This document shows positions 14,938-23,365 of a stretch of DNA of 38,669 nt, piece after piece. The notes under the pieces were generated by a model. The model made no database searches, had not been told where the DNA came from, and saw only the letters and a list, made by a program, of their open reading frames with translations. How positions within the stretch are numbered: position 1 is the first letter of the stretch; every line of letters begins with the position of its first letter. The DNA is taken from the IMG/VR virus record IMGVR_UViG_3300046740_000369, positions 1 to 38,669 of that record, one strand, 5' to 3'. The translations under genes were made by a program, and so were the position numbers. The stretch comes from a virus.

Positions 14938-15579
14938 ATGGCGGACATCTGGGTCAAGGTGCTGACGCCCGCCGACAGCTACGCGCTGCTGACGCTGGAC
15001 GAGCTGAAGGCCATCCTCAACGTGCCGCTGACCGACACCAGCGAGGACGCTCAACTGCAGATGATGATCGACCAGTACAGCGACGTGATCGCGACCATGT
15101 GCAATCGCGTGTTCGCCTACGAGAGCGTCGAAGAGACCTGGCGCGGCGACTTGCCGCCGCTCGACACGCCGCGATTATTCCTGACGCGCTATCCGGTTGC
15201 CGACGCCGACCTCGTCTCGGTGGAATCGCCGCGCGGCAGCATCCTCGACCCGGCGAGCTATGAGCTGGAGAACGCATCCGGCAAGCTGCGCATCGACGGT
15301 GGCTGGGCCGAGCCGGTCACCGTGACCTATAGCGGCGGCTATCAGTTGCCCGATGCCGCGCCGCCGGCACTCAAGGCGGCGACCGGGATGCTGATCCAGG
15401 CGGCGCGGGGGCAGGCACGCATGACGAGCGGTTTGCGGTCGGTCATGCATGGCGACACCCGCGTGCAGTATTTCGATCCGGTGCAGATGTTCGGCAAGGC
15501 CGGCCTCGCCGCGCCGTTGCAGGCGGCGACCGATACCATCGACTCCATGCTCTACAAATACATGCGTATCTATGTTTGA
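14938..15579 (+). CDS. head-tail connector protein (gp6/adaptor-like)
   Basis: A 213-residue protein. LTLDELKAILNVPLTDTSED, then DAQLQMMIDQYSDVIATMC is the helical opening of the phage head-tail adaptor family (HK97 gp6-like). The later part has RYPVADADLVSVESPRG and VTVTYSGGYQLPDAAPPALK, also typical. Twelve copies would sit under the portal and link it to the tail. Start chosen at the ATG two bases after the preceding stop, since homologues begin near this point. Confidence 0.85.
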   Translation: MADIWVKVLTPADSYALLTLDELKAILNVPLTDTSEDAQLQMMIDQYSDVIATMCNRVFAYESVEETWRGDLPPLDTPRLFLTRYPVADADLVSVESPRGSILDPASYELENASGKLRIDGGWAEPVTVTYSGGYQLPDAAPPALKAATGMLIQAARGQARMTSGLRSVMHGDTRVQYFDPVQMFGKAGLAAPLQAATDTIDSMLYKYMRIYV

Positions 15580-15588
15580 GGTGATGCC

Positions 15589-15810
15589 ATGTCGCTGACC
15601 GGCCTGCTGCTCGGGATCATCAACATCGCGATCGTCGTCGCGGTCCTCGTCCTCATCGGCTATATCGCGATGTGGATACTCGGTGCGCTCGGCTTCGCGG
15701 TGCCGGCGAACGTGCAGAAGATCTTCATGGTCATCGTCGCGCTGATCGCGCTCTACATGATCGTGTCGTTGCTGCTCGGCGTCCCGACGCTGCGGCTCAT
15801 CGGGCCATAG
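15589..15810 (+). CDS. two-span membrane protein, possible holin
   Basis: A 73-residue protein with two long hydrophobic segments: about residues 5-36 (IINIAIVVAVLVLIGYIAMW) and 44-70 (IFMVIVALIALYMIVSLLLG), joined by GFAVPANVQK. Size and topology fit a small holin, but there are no charged tails typical of classical holins, and it lies among connector genes rather than next to the endolysin. GAGGTG is 5 bases before the ATG. It is clearly a real membrane protein; the lysis role is only a possibility. Confidence 0.7.
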   Translation: MSLTGLLLGIINIAIVVAVLVLIGYIAMWILGALGFAVPANVQKIFMVIVALIALYMIVSLLLGVPTLRLIGP

Positions 15811-16173
15811 ATGGGCATCGATTACTCGGCACTGCTGTTCGATCCGGTCTATGCCGAGCTCGGTGTGCCGGCGACATTCACCGCGGGCGCTGCCGCCGCG
15901 GTCGACATCACGGTCATCGACGACACCAAGCCTAAGGTGCTGCCGGTCTCGGGGGGGACGCAGACTGCCGAGGTGCGCAGCGTCGGGCCCGGCGCGTTCG
16001 CGCGGGTCTATGAGCTGGCCGGGAAAGGCATCACCCGCGCCGACTATGCCGATGCCGCCCTTTCCTTCAACGGCCGCGCCTGGGCCATACGCTCGTGGGA
16101 ACTGCGCGGTAGTCCAATGGGCGAGGACTGGGGCGAGGTGCGCTTCCTGCTGAAAGAGGCGGCGGTCGGGTGA
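15811..16173 (+). CDS. head-tail joining / head closure protein
   Basis: A 120-residue protein beginning MGIDYSALLFDPVYAELGVP then ATFTAG, followed by strands IDDTKPKVLPV, AEVRSVGPGAF and a C-terminal SWELRGSPMGEDWGEVRFLL. This small beta-barrel pattern in the slot between adaptor and tail terminator fits the phage head-closure family (lambda gpFII/SPP1 gp16-like). It starts directly after the preceding stop and couples to the next gene. Confidence 0.75.
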   Translation: MGIDYSALLFDPVYAELGVPATFTAGAAAAVDITVIDDTKPKVLPVSGGTQTAEVRSVGPGAFARVYELAGKGITRADYADAALSFNGRAWAIRSWELRGSPMGEDWGEVRFLLKEAAVG

Positions 16174-16607
16174 AGGACGTTCGCGAGGATATCCTGGCGC
16201 GCCTGCTCGTGGTGGTCGCCAGCGTTCCGAACATCAAAACGGCGGTGCGCAACAACGTCGACATTCAGGAAGAGCTGTTGCCGGCGGTGTCCGTGTTCGA
16301 CGGCGACGAGGAAAGCGGAGGCGCCGACGACCGCTCGTCGCGGCTGCCGGGCCGGGCCTATGTCCCGAGCATGATGCCAGAGATCGTCGTCTCGGAACGG
16401 CACGGGACCGGATCGGATCTGGGCACGTTTCGGCGCGAGATCATCAGCCGCGTGCTCGGGGATGCGACACTCATCGCGCTTGTCGGCAGCAACGGCTCAA
16501 TTCGATACATGGGCTGTCAAACGGACTTTGGTTGGATTCGCTCGCAACTCAACGCGATGAACGTGCAGTTCGTGTTCCGGTATCCACTTAAAATAGAGGA
16601 GCTATAA
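16170..16607 (+). CDS. putative tail terminator / minor tail protein
   Basis: A 145-residue protein with a GTG start in a GTGA overlap. DVREDILARLLVVVASVPNI, then ELLPAVSVFDGDEESG and YVPSMMPEIVVSERHG. The alpha/beta pattern with a middle P-x-x-x-V-x-D-x-D segment is that of tail completion or terminator proteins, which follow the head-closure gene and precede the tail tube in siphophages. The role rests mainly on gene order. Confidence 0.65.
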   Translation: MKDVREDILARLLVVVASVPNIKTAVRNNVDIQEELLPAVSVFDGDEESGGADDRSSRLPGRAYVPSMMPEIVVSERHGTGSDLGTFRREIISRVLGDATLIALVGSNGSIRYMGCQTDFGWIRSQLNAMNVQFVFRYPLKIEEL

Positions 16608-16610
16608 GCC

Positions 16611-17144
16611 ATGCCCGCGTCACCGAGCACCAGCAATTATCACATCGGCAAAGGGATCGTGTCGTTCAAAGAGGACGGCGCAACAACCTTCTCCGACCTC
16701 GGCAATGCACCGTCGTTTTTGTGGACGCCGAAGGTCGAGAAAAAAGAGCACTTCTCAAGCCGGGAGGGAGTCAAGGTCAAGGACTTCAGTGCCATCACCC
16801 AGGTCGGCGCGACCATCAAGTTGACGCTCGATGAGATCAACGGTCCAAACCTGGCGATCTTCACCCTGGGCGAGCTCGGGGCTCCCGATGTCGATGGCAG
16901 CGTTACCGTCAGCGCATTTAAGAAGCTGGAGGTTGTCGGTGTCATCCAGGTCGTAGGCACCAACGACATCGGCCAAAAGGTTGATTTTACCGGGCGCATC
17001 TCAGTCAATCCGAGCGGCGACTTTAGCTTCATCTCTGACAAAGATGACTTCTCAACCCTGGAGATCGAAGCCGAAGTGCAGCGGGATGACACGACCGGGG
17101 ACTTCGGCGTGTTCACCATCAATGAAGCCGTGGTGGTGCCGTAA
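16611..17144 (+). CDS. major tail tube protein
   Basis: A 177-residue protein: YHIGKGIVSFKEDG, LGNAPSFLWTPKVEKKEHFS then SREGVKVKD, and KLTLDEINGPNLAIFTLGEL. The G-K-G ... L-G-N ... F-x-x-x-x-E-x-x-E-H-F-S-S-R-x-G-x-K-x-K-D pattern is that of siphophage tail tube proteins. Hexamer rings stack to form the tail tube through which DNA passes. GGAGC is 9 bases upstream of the ATG. The stop overlaps the tail chaperone start (TAATG). Confidence 0.9.
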   Translation: MPASPSTSNYHIGKGIVSFKEDGATTFSDLGNAPSFLWTPKVEKKEHFSSREGVKVKDFSAITQVGATIKLTLDEINGPNLAIFTLGELGAPDVDGSVTVSAFKKLEVVGVIQVVGTNDIGQKVDFTGRISVNPSGDFSFISDKDDFSTLEIEAEVQRDDTTGDFGVFTINEAVVVP

Positions 17145-17626
17145 TGGCTGACCTATTGGACATTGCGCCGTCAACGGCGAGCGAGGTCGTCAAGATCGAC
17201 GGCCAGCGGATCACGGTGCGTGCCATCTCGTTCGACGGGATCGCATCCATTATCGCCCGGTTTCCGGAATTGAGGTCGCTGATCAATGGTGGCTTTGGCG
17301 ATGATTTCATCCCGCGCCTGATCTTGGGGTGCGCCGCGTCGGTCGGGCCGATCATCGCCGCCGGCTGCGGACATCTTGCCGACGAGGCTTATGAGCAACG
17401 CGCGTTGAGTTTGCTGCCGCAGCAGCAAGTGAAATTTCTCAAGGCTATTTTTGGGTTGTCATTCCCAAACGGGCTTGGCTCCTTCGTCGAGGACCTGACG
17501 GGTCTGATGGGCAGTCTCACAGGCCCAGGCGAAGGGGCGGCAAAGCCTATCAAGATGCGCTCGAGGAATTCGCACTCGGTATCACCTCCCTTATCCGACG
17601 AGGCTTCCCACCCGACTATGCAATGA
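17144..17626 (+). CDS. tail assembly chaperone (G-like)
   Basis: A 160-residue zero-frame product. ITVRAISFDGIASIIARFPE, then LILGCAASVGPIIAAGCGHL and LLPQQQVKFLKAIFGLSFPN are the helical features of the G-type chaperone that binds the tape measure during tail assembly. The last about 25 residues (KPIKMRSRNSHSVSPPLSDE) are Ser/Pro/Arg-rich and overlap the T-like frame, as expected if the real second product comes from a frameshift. Placed between the tube and tape-measure genes, the standard position. Confidence 0.85.
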   Translation: MADLLDIAPSTASEVVKIDGQRITVRAISFDGIASIIARFPELRSLINGGFGDDFIPRLILGCAASVGPIIAAGCGHLADEAYEQRALSLLPQQQVKFLKAIFGLSFPNGLGSFVEDLTGLMGSLTGPGEGAAKPIKMRSRNSHSVSPPLSDEASHPTMQ

Positions 17627-17778
17627 CGTTGTCGTGGCCGCAGTTGCTTGCCTATCTCGAATTGAACGCCACGCTCGACCGCATCGAACGCGCAAACAAT
17701 CTGTGGGTTGCGGCGATGGGCGCGCAAGGTGACGGCAAGGCGATCGAGAAGACATTGAAAGAGCTGGGGTCGATTTAA
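17539..17778 (+). CDS. T-like extension of the tail chaperone, reached by -1 frameshift
   Basis: In the -1 frame relative to the G gene, an open stretch from 17395 to the stop at 17776-17778 encodes KAYQDALEEFALGITSLIRR, then GFPPDYAMTLSWPQLLAYLE and a helical Lys-rich end. This is the tail-chaperone T domain; it begins before the only local ATG (17623), so it is best explained as a G-T fusion (about 210 residues) made by -1 slippage. Candidate slip sites are CCCAAAC (17464-17470, perfect X-XXY-YYZ in zero frame) and GGCAAAG (17539-17545, close to lambda's GGGAAAG). The later one keeps more of the protein-like zero frame. Confidence 0.7.
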   Translation, partial: GKAYQDALEEFALGITSLIRRGFPPDYAMTLSWPQLLAYLELNATLDRIERANNLWVAAMGAQGDGKAIEKTLKELGSI

Positions 17779-17780
17779 CC

Positions 17781-18317
17781 GTGGCAGTTCGTTTCCGCGT
17801 CCCGCCGATAAAGCCGCAGATCGACGAAACCATTGCGCATCTGAAAGCTCGCATGCAGGAGGCCGCGGCCTCTTCCTCCGAGCAGCTCGCCGAGACCATC
17901 CAAACAAAGGGCCGCGCCGATATCGCAGCCGCGGGCCGTTTCGGCGGCGCCTGGCAGTCCGGCTTCACCTACGAGATCACGGGAGAGGGCGCCAAGAGCA
18001 GGACGATCGTCTTCCACCACTCGAATCCGCTCTGGCGCGTCTTTCAGTCCGGGGCGACCATCAAAGGCGATCCGTTGCTTTGGATTCCCGTCGATCCCGG
18101 CGGGCCGCGCGCCAAAGACTTTGGGGGCCGCCTGTTCCAGGTCAAGCGCAGCAAGAAGCGCGACGTGCCGTTGCTGATGTCGGCCGATGACCGCAAGGTC
18201 AAATACATCGGGGTCAAGAAGGTCATCATTCGCCGCAAATTCCATCTGCTCAAGATCATTCGTGACGAGAGCAAAAAGCTGCGCGACCTGTTCAAGGCTG
18301 GGATGAAAAATGGCTGA
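17781..18317 (+). CDS. tail-associated protein (DUF6441-like)
   Basis: A 178-residue protein with a GTG start, between the chaperones and the tape measure. It has an N-terminal helical stretch (LKARMQEAAASSSEQLAETI), then GRADIAAAGRFGGAWQSGFT, IVFHHSNPLWRVFQSGATIK and a basic C-terminus. I associate this layout with DUF6441-type proteins seen at the same position in alphaproteobacterial phages, but without a search that is tentative. It overlaps the tape measure start by 8 bases. Confidence 0.6.
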   Translation: MAVRFRVPPIKPQIDETIAHLKARMQEAAASSSEQLAETIQTKGRADIAAAGRFGGAWQSGFTYEITGEGAKSRTIVFHHSNPLWRVFQSGATIKGDPLLWIPVDPGGPRAKDFGGRLFQVKRSKKRDVPLLMSADDRKVKYIGVKKVIIRRKFHLLKIIRDESKKLRDLFKAGMKNG

Positions 18318-20661
18318 CGATATCGTCCAAACGATCAAGGTCGAGGTCGAGGGCGCCGAAGAGGCGACCGCCGCGCTCGAGAAGATCGGCGAGGGCGCCA
18401 GCACGTCATTCGACGAGACCGCCAAGGCCGCCGAGACGGCCGGCGTATCGATCGAAGACTTCGGCAAGATGTCGGAGAAATCGCAAGCTGCCTACATCGA
18501 GCTGTCGCAGCGAGTCGTGGAGGGGTCGCGGTCGATCGTCGCGTCTACCGGCGAGATTCAGCAGGCTGCAGCAAGCGGAGTCCAAGGAACTCAGGCGCTT
18601 GGCGGTGGGCTCGACGACGTTTCCAATAAGTCGGGCATCTCCTCCCGTGAGATGAAAGCACTCGGCAAGATCATGGGGGCGCTGGGCGCTGGGGAAGTCG
18701 CCCACCTGGCGGTGAGTTTCCAGAGAGTCACGTCTTCGCTCGGTGTCCTCGGCGCCGCCGCGCTGGCTTTCGCGGTGGCGGCCGGCGCTATGCTCAAGTG
18801 GGCCAAAGATGCGGCCGATGCTGCCAAGGGTATGGAAGACCTGGCCAAGGCGACCGGCGCATCGATTGAATCATTGAAACTGCAGGAAGGGGCATTTCAG
18901 AGCGCAGGCATCGCAGCCAAGGAGTTCAAATCATCCTTGCAGGGACTGCTTGTGGGGGTCGTCGGGGAGGCGCCGAAAATCCAGGACGAGATCGACAAGA
19001 CGGCAGAAACCGCGATCAGAGCCAAGGCGGCACTCGATAAGCTCAAGGCCGACCAAGGTTTCCAAACGACGCAGTTCCAAATACAGACGCAGCAGCTCGC
19101 AGCGCAGACGCAGCAATTGCAATTGCAGGGGCAGCAGCTCGCCCTGAACCTCGCATCGGTTCGACAACAGCTCAGCACGCTCTCTGCAACTCAGGACATC
19201 GAACGACGGCGCGCTAATCTGACGGTGCAGGATGCGGCGGCTAATTTGGCGCTCCTGGAACTGCAAGATAAGTACTTGCGCGGGAAGATTTCGGAAGCGA
19301 GTTATGAGAAACAGAAGGCGGCTTTGGAGCAGGGGGCGCGTGATAGTGCCATCCAAAAGGCCAGGATCGATCTCGAAAACGCCCAGCAGGAACGCGACGC
19401 GCTTGGCCAAAAACAAGCAGCCCAGAGAAGTGCTCTCCAGTTGCAGGAGCAGCAAATCGAACTGGCGCAGCAGCAATTGCCGATCCAACAACAGCAGCTT
19501 GAATTGGCAAGGCAGCAGCTCGAACTGGCAAAGCAGCAGTTCGACATTTTGAAGGGGCCGGACCTCGCTGCCGCGCAACGTAAGCTGGCCGAGGCTTTGG
19601 CCAATTCGTTGGGGCCCCTCATCGAGCAGTTCGAGCGGATGAGGCAGGGCAGCAAGGAGGCGATCGATCCGCTCACAACCTTGGCATCACAGGTTCTAGC
19701 TCTGAAAGGGGCCCTGGCGGCGGCGGGGATATCGTCCGAGGACATGGCCAAGGGATTCAATGCATCGAATGTCGAGGTCAATAAATTCCTGCCGGTCATT
19801 GCCAAAATTGTTGATAGCCTGACGGACCTGCAGAAACTTCAATTTGGTGAGGTGCTGAAAGGTACCGGCCTGCCGCCAGAATTAATCGCTGTTCTTATGA
19901 AAGGCACCGAGGAGCTCGATAAGTTCATAGCGAAAGCTCAAGAACTCGCCCCGGCGAGGCAACAGCTTGAAGACTTCGGAAAGGGTTTGGACTCGCTTGG
20001 TAAATCGCTATCAGATTTTGGTACTTTAGTCGCCGGACAGAGTATCGCTACACTTCGGGGGTATTGGGATGAACTCAAGTCTATAGGGGCAGCGGCTAAG
20101 GAAGCGTCCTTAGCCCTTGGGTCCATGGTCACGACGGCGCCAGCCAATGCGTGGCAGTGGCTCACGAGCAGTTTCGACGCCGCCCTGGCGCAGATGAAGG
20201 CGAGGTGGGCAGAGTTCCAACAAGATCTCGCCAGAAGCGGCACCTTGTCGCCGCCGCTGCCGAGCGGGGCACATGCTGCCGGCGGCCTGCTCGGCGGTCG
20301 CGGTAGCGGCACCAGCGACAGCAACATCGCCTGGGTTAGCAGAGGCGAGCACATCATGCCGGCGCGGGCGGTGAGCCAGCCGGGCGTGCTGGCGCTCCTT
20401 GAGGCGCTGCGCCTTTCGGGCGGCAACCTGCGCGCCGTGCTCAACAGCATGGGCCACTTCGCGCTCGGCGGCATGGTCGCGCCTACGTTGTCGATCCCGG
20501 CATTGGCCGGCGGCGGGATGCATAACGTCACGATTGCGTTTCCCGGCTTGCCCGAAATCACTGGCCTGCGCGCGTCGTCCGGCGTGGTCGATCAGTTGCG
20601 CAATGCCGCGGCGATGGCGCAAGTCCGCTCGGGCGGGCGGAAGCCGAGCCGGTATTCCTGA
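18310..20661 (+). CDS. tape measure protein
   Basis: A 783-residue protein and the longest gene here. The N-terminus (TIKVEVEGAEEATAALEKIG) is the usual tape-measure start. A hydrophobic segment lies at about residues 137-165 (LGVLGAAALAFAVAAGAML). Residues about 250-420 are an extreme Gln/Leu-rich coiled coil with heptad-like Q-Q-L repeats (TQQLAAQTQQLQLQGQQLAL; QQQLELARQQLELAKQQFD). The C-terminus has WVSRGEHIMPARAVSQPG and HFALGGMV, typical of phage tail-length proteins. It sets tail length, is chaperoned by the G/GT proteins, and is ejected ahead of DNA. Confidence 0.92.
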   Translation: MADDIVQTIKVEVEGAEEATAALEKIGEGASTSFDETAKAAETAGVSIEDFGKMSEKSQAAYIELSQRVVEGSRSIVASTGEIQQAAASGVQGTQALGGGLDDVSNKSGISSREMKALGKIMGALGAGEVAHLAVSFQRVTSSLGVLGAAALAFAVAAGAMLKWAKDAADAAKGMEDLAKATGASIESLKLQEGAFQSAGIAAKEFKSSLQGLLVGVVGEAPKIQDEIDKTAETAIRAKAALDKLKADQGFQTTQFQIQTQQLAAQTQQLQLQGQQLALNLASVRQQLSTLSATQDIERRRANLTVQDAAANLALLELQDKYLRGKISEASYEKQKAALEQGARDSAIQKARIDLENAQQERDALGQKQAAQRSALQLQEQQIELAQQQLPIQQQQLELARQQLELAKQQFDILKGPDLAAAQRKLAEALANSLGPLIEQFERMRQGSKEAIDPLTTLASQVLALKGALAAAGISSEDMAKGFNASNVEVNKFLPVIAKIVDSLTDLQKLQFGEVLKGTGLPPELIAVLMKGTEELDKFIAKAQELAPARQQLEDFGKGLDSLGKSLSDFGTLVAGQSIATLRGYWDELKSIGAAAKEASLALGSMVTTAPANAWQWLTSSFDAALAQMKARWAEFQQDLARSGTLSPPLPSGAHAAGGLLGGRGSGTSDSNIAWVSRGEHIMPARAVSQPGVLALLEALRLSGGNLRAVLNSMGHFALGGMVAPTLSIPALAGGGMHNVTIAFPGLPEITGLRASSGVVDQLRNAAAMAQVRSGGRKPSRYS

Positions 20662-21050
20662 TGCCGGCCTATACGTTGCTCGCGATCGACGGCATCGACT
20701 TCTCGCAATACGCCGTACGCGGGATTAGGATGACGCTGGCGCCGATCGATCAGGCGGCAGCTCTGGCGCGAGACTGTCGCGGCGCGCTGGCCGACATTTC
20801 GCTGGCGCAGTTCCGGCAACACAAGGTGACGATCAGTTGCACCGACCACGAGGCGCCGACGCTCACCGACGTATGGCCGGGGACAGACATCACCATCACA
20901 TGCATCCCTGGACTCGGCAGCGGCGGCACCGATGGCGCAGGCGAGGTGTTGACGATTTTGGCCAAAGTCACATCCTGGAACACCTCGCGCGACGAGTGGG
21001 CGGCCGAGGTGGCGTGGACGCTTGAGGCTGAGCAGCGGGTGATCGCCTGA
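20661..21050 (+). CDS. tail tip-associated protein (distal tail-like)
   Basis: A 129-residue protein: LLAIDGIDFSQYAVRGIRMT, then LARDCRGALADISLAQFRQH and KVTISCTDHEAPTLTDVWPG. Beta-rich, with no membrane segment. Position directly after the tape measure is that of distal tail or tail-tip initiator proteins. It couples to the next gene by a TGATG junction. No family name can be given with confidence. Confidence 0.6.
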   Translation: MPAYTLLAIDGIDFSQYAVRGIRMTLAPIDQAAALARDCRGALADISLAQFRQHKVTISCTDHEAPTLTDVWPGTDITITCIPGLGSGGTDGAGEVLTILAKVTSWNTSRDEWAAEVAWTLEAEQRVIA

Positions 21051-22966
21051 TGCCTGCCGGCCTGCCGTATTTCGCCTGGGTCGATCCGGCCGAGACGACG
21101 TTCGCGCCCGAGCATCTGCGCTGGGACGAAAACATCTTCAGCTTCACCCTCAATCAGGACGAGGGCGACCCGGCGAGTCTCACGCTGGTCGTGCGCCGCC
21201 CGCGCAACGACGCCGGCAATGCGATCGGGCTGCTCGGCCCCGGCCGCAAGATCTGGTGCTGGTTTGCACTCGATTGCGGGCCGGACCTGATCAGGTTTCG
21301 CGGCCGGCTCGTCGGCGTGCCGACCTCGATATTCGAGGAACTGGTGACGCTGGAATTCGTGGCGCGGCCGATCGATCTCGTGGCGCAGAAGGAAGCTCTC
21401 GCCGCGACGCTGCGGGTGCTGCCATATTACGACGAGGTGGTGGTCGACCCGACGCGGCGCACCGACCCGGAGGTGGTGCTCGAGGGTTACAGCGCGATCT
21501 GGCACTACGACCGCGAGACACACGAGCTCACGGTTTCATCCGAGATTGATGGCGAGGATGGGCTGATCGAATTCGACGGGTCGGATGCGGACAGCACGGT
21601 GCTCTACGACGGGCTCGGCCTCACGCTGACCTCGGGGCCGTTGGCGCGGGTCGACGTCAAAGCCGAATACACCTGGACGCAACTCGCCGACGGCAATGTC
21701 GATCTGACGAGGTACCTGGTCGGTCATTGGCCGGATTCCGATCGCGGAACCATCACCTCGTTTTCGTTCACCGCCGATAGCTGGCCGAAAAATGGAGCGA
21801 CGATCGGCGAGGGCTGGCTGGCAACGCAAGCATCTTGCATAAATTTGGACGATCACCAGTCCCAGACCAGAACCACCGGCAACACCATGACGGTCAAATT
21901 TTCGGACACGTCATGGTTCGGTCCATCGCAAACAACCACGACGGTCTCAGCATCATCGACGACTCCAAATGTCGGGTTTGGTTCGATCTCATACCCAGTA
22001 TCGGGCAGCGACAATATAAGCGTAAAAACCTCGCCAACCGACGACCAGGGCGGCACTTACATCTCGTCCTATAGCCGCAGCGTTTCAAGCAGTGGGGTCG
22101 TGGTGCCGCTGAATTACCTCGTGCCAACGCTGCTGGCAGGATATTCGGCCAAGCGGCAATGCACCGAGCTGGTGTCGTTCTCGTTGTATGCCGATGTGCA
22201 GCCGGTCCTGACCGATCCCGAGGACGGCGAGGCGTTGCGGATCGACGACATCAAATCGGTCAACTTGAGCGAAACGATTGGTGAGGGCGCGGGCGCTTAC
22301 ATGCCGATCGAAGATGCGCGGAGGCGGTCCTATATTGCGACCGTTCGTGGTAACCGCAGCATCGAATACCTGATCGCACTCGCCCAGGCCCATTTGCTCA
22401 AGCGGGCGCGTGTGGTGGAGATAGCGTTCGCGCCGAAGCTCGCGCGCATGCCGGAAATCACGCTGCGCAAGAACGCGTTCCTGGCCGAGCCGCGGATCGG
22501 GGAAGCACTCGGCAAGATCATAAATTATTCCCTGGCGCTCGATGGCTCGGACGGCCGGATCAAGTGCGAGGTTCGCATTGGCTGCGCCATCGGCCGGGGC
22601 GGCTCGGCGGCGACCGCGCCAGGGACGCCGACCTACTGCAGCGTCGACTACGTCGGCTCCGATTATCAGCAATTCACCGGCCGCACGATCCTGTTCGATG
22701 CATCGGTCGGCTATGAGCCGCCGATCGCCAACCCGAACGATGACGGCTTGAATTTCCTGCATCCGCTCACGGCCGAGGAAGTCATCGATCAGCCGCTGGT
22801 CGTAACCGAAATTCCTTTAGGCGCTGATTCGGAGTTTCCCAACGGAGACGCAAAGGCAACTGCGACATTCAAGCTAAAATCCATGACGCGCGAATTTTCG
22901 AGCGACTATGAGATTGCGGTCACCGACCTGAAGATTCCCACCAACTACAATCTTGAGGCGGCGTAA
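21050..22966 (+). CDS. putative baseplate hub / tail tip protein
   Basis: A 638-residue protein. Residues about 1-200 (WDENIFSFTLNQDEGDPASL; RFRGRLVGVPTSIFEELVTL; VEFVARPIDL-like region) resemble the hub beta-domains of gp27/GpD-like tail tip proteins. Residues about 255-345 are Ser/Thr-rich with lower GC (SQTRTTGNTMTVKFSDTSWF), a possible exchanged loop or domain. The C-terminal third is alpha/beta then beta (RSYIATVRGNRSIEYLIALA; RIGEALGKIINYSLALDGSD). Position after tape measure and tip protein supports a central tail tip role. Confidence 0.65.
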   Translation: MPAGLPYFAWVDPAETTFAPEHLRWDENIFSFTLNQDEGDPASLTLVVRRPRNDAGNAIGLLGPGRKIWCWFALDCGPDLIRFRGRLVGVPTSIFEELVTLEFVARPIDLVAQKEALAATLRVLPYYDEVVVDPTRRTDPEVVLEGYSAIWHYDRETHELTVSSEIDGEDGLIEFDGSDADSTVLYDGLGLTLTSGPLARVDVKAEYTWTQLADGNVDLTRYLVGHWPDSDRGTITSFSFTADSWPKNGATIGEGWLATQASCINLDDHQSQTRTTGNTMTVKFSDTSWFGPSQTTTTVSASSTTPNVGFGSISYPVSGSDNISVKTSPTDDQGGTYISSYSRSVSSSGVVVPLNYLVPTLLAGYSAKRQCTELVSFSLYADVQPVLTDPEDGEALRIDDIKSVNLSETIGEGAGAYMPIEDARRRSYIATVRGNRSIEYLIALAQAHLLKRARVVEIAFAPKLARMPEITLRKNAFLAEPRIGEALGKIINYSLALDGSDGRIKCEVRIGCAIGRGGSAATAPGTPTYCSVDYVGSDYQQFTGRTILFDASVGYEPPIANPNDDGLNFLHPLTAEEVIDQPLVVTEIPLGADSEFPNGDAKATATFKLKSMTREFSSDYEIAVTDLKIPTNYNLEAA

Positions 22967-23365
22967 ATGTCCGGCTTTGAAACCATCGTTAGGCCCGCCG
23001 TTTTTCCCAACATCCGGCCGGCGCTTCCGCGCGTGCTGGCAGCGGAGGACAGTCCTGAAAAAGGGATTTGCACCATCAACGGCGGCGCCCCGCAAAAACT
23101 TGGCAGCTCAAGCAGTTGGAGCGTCAGCCTTTCCCGTCAGTTGCCGCACAAGGAAGTGGCGCGGCAATTCGATACGGAAAGGGTCTATCAGGTGGATTCA
23201 AAGACTGGCGTCATGCATCAAGACAACTACGTCGAGATCGAGCGTCTGAAGAGAGTCAGGATGGATTACGACCAGGGCTCGTACAAGATGCTCTACAACG
23301 ATCCGCCTCCGCGCGACAACGTCAAAGTTCTGTTGGTGGATGAAACGAGGCGGTCCAGCTCATGA
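22967..23365 (+). CDS. tail protein of unknown role
   Basis: A 132-residue protein: FETIVRPAVFPNIRPALPRV, then EDSPEKGICTINGGAPQKLG and SWSVSLSRQLPHKEVARQFD. It starts directly after the hub stop and ends in an ATGA overlap with the next gene. No membrane segment. I have seen the R-P-x-x-x-P-N-I-R-P pattern in tail regions of related phages but cannot name a function. Confidence 0.6.
   Translation: MSGFETIVRPAVFPNIRPALPRVLAAEDSPEKGICTINGGAPQKLGSSSSWSVSLSRQLPHKEVARQFDTERVYQVDSKTGVMHQDNYVEIERLKRVRMDYDQGSYKMLYNDPPPRDNVKVLLVDETRRSSS

Noticed and set aside
17623-17778. A separate 51-codon gene starting at ATG 17623
   Set aside because: It overlaps the G stop in an ATGA, but the conserved-looking T domain begins well before this ATG, so a frameshift product is the better explanation.
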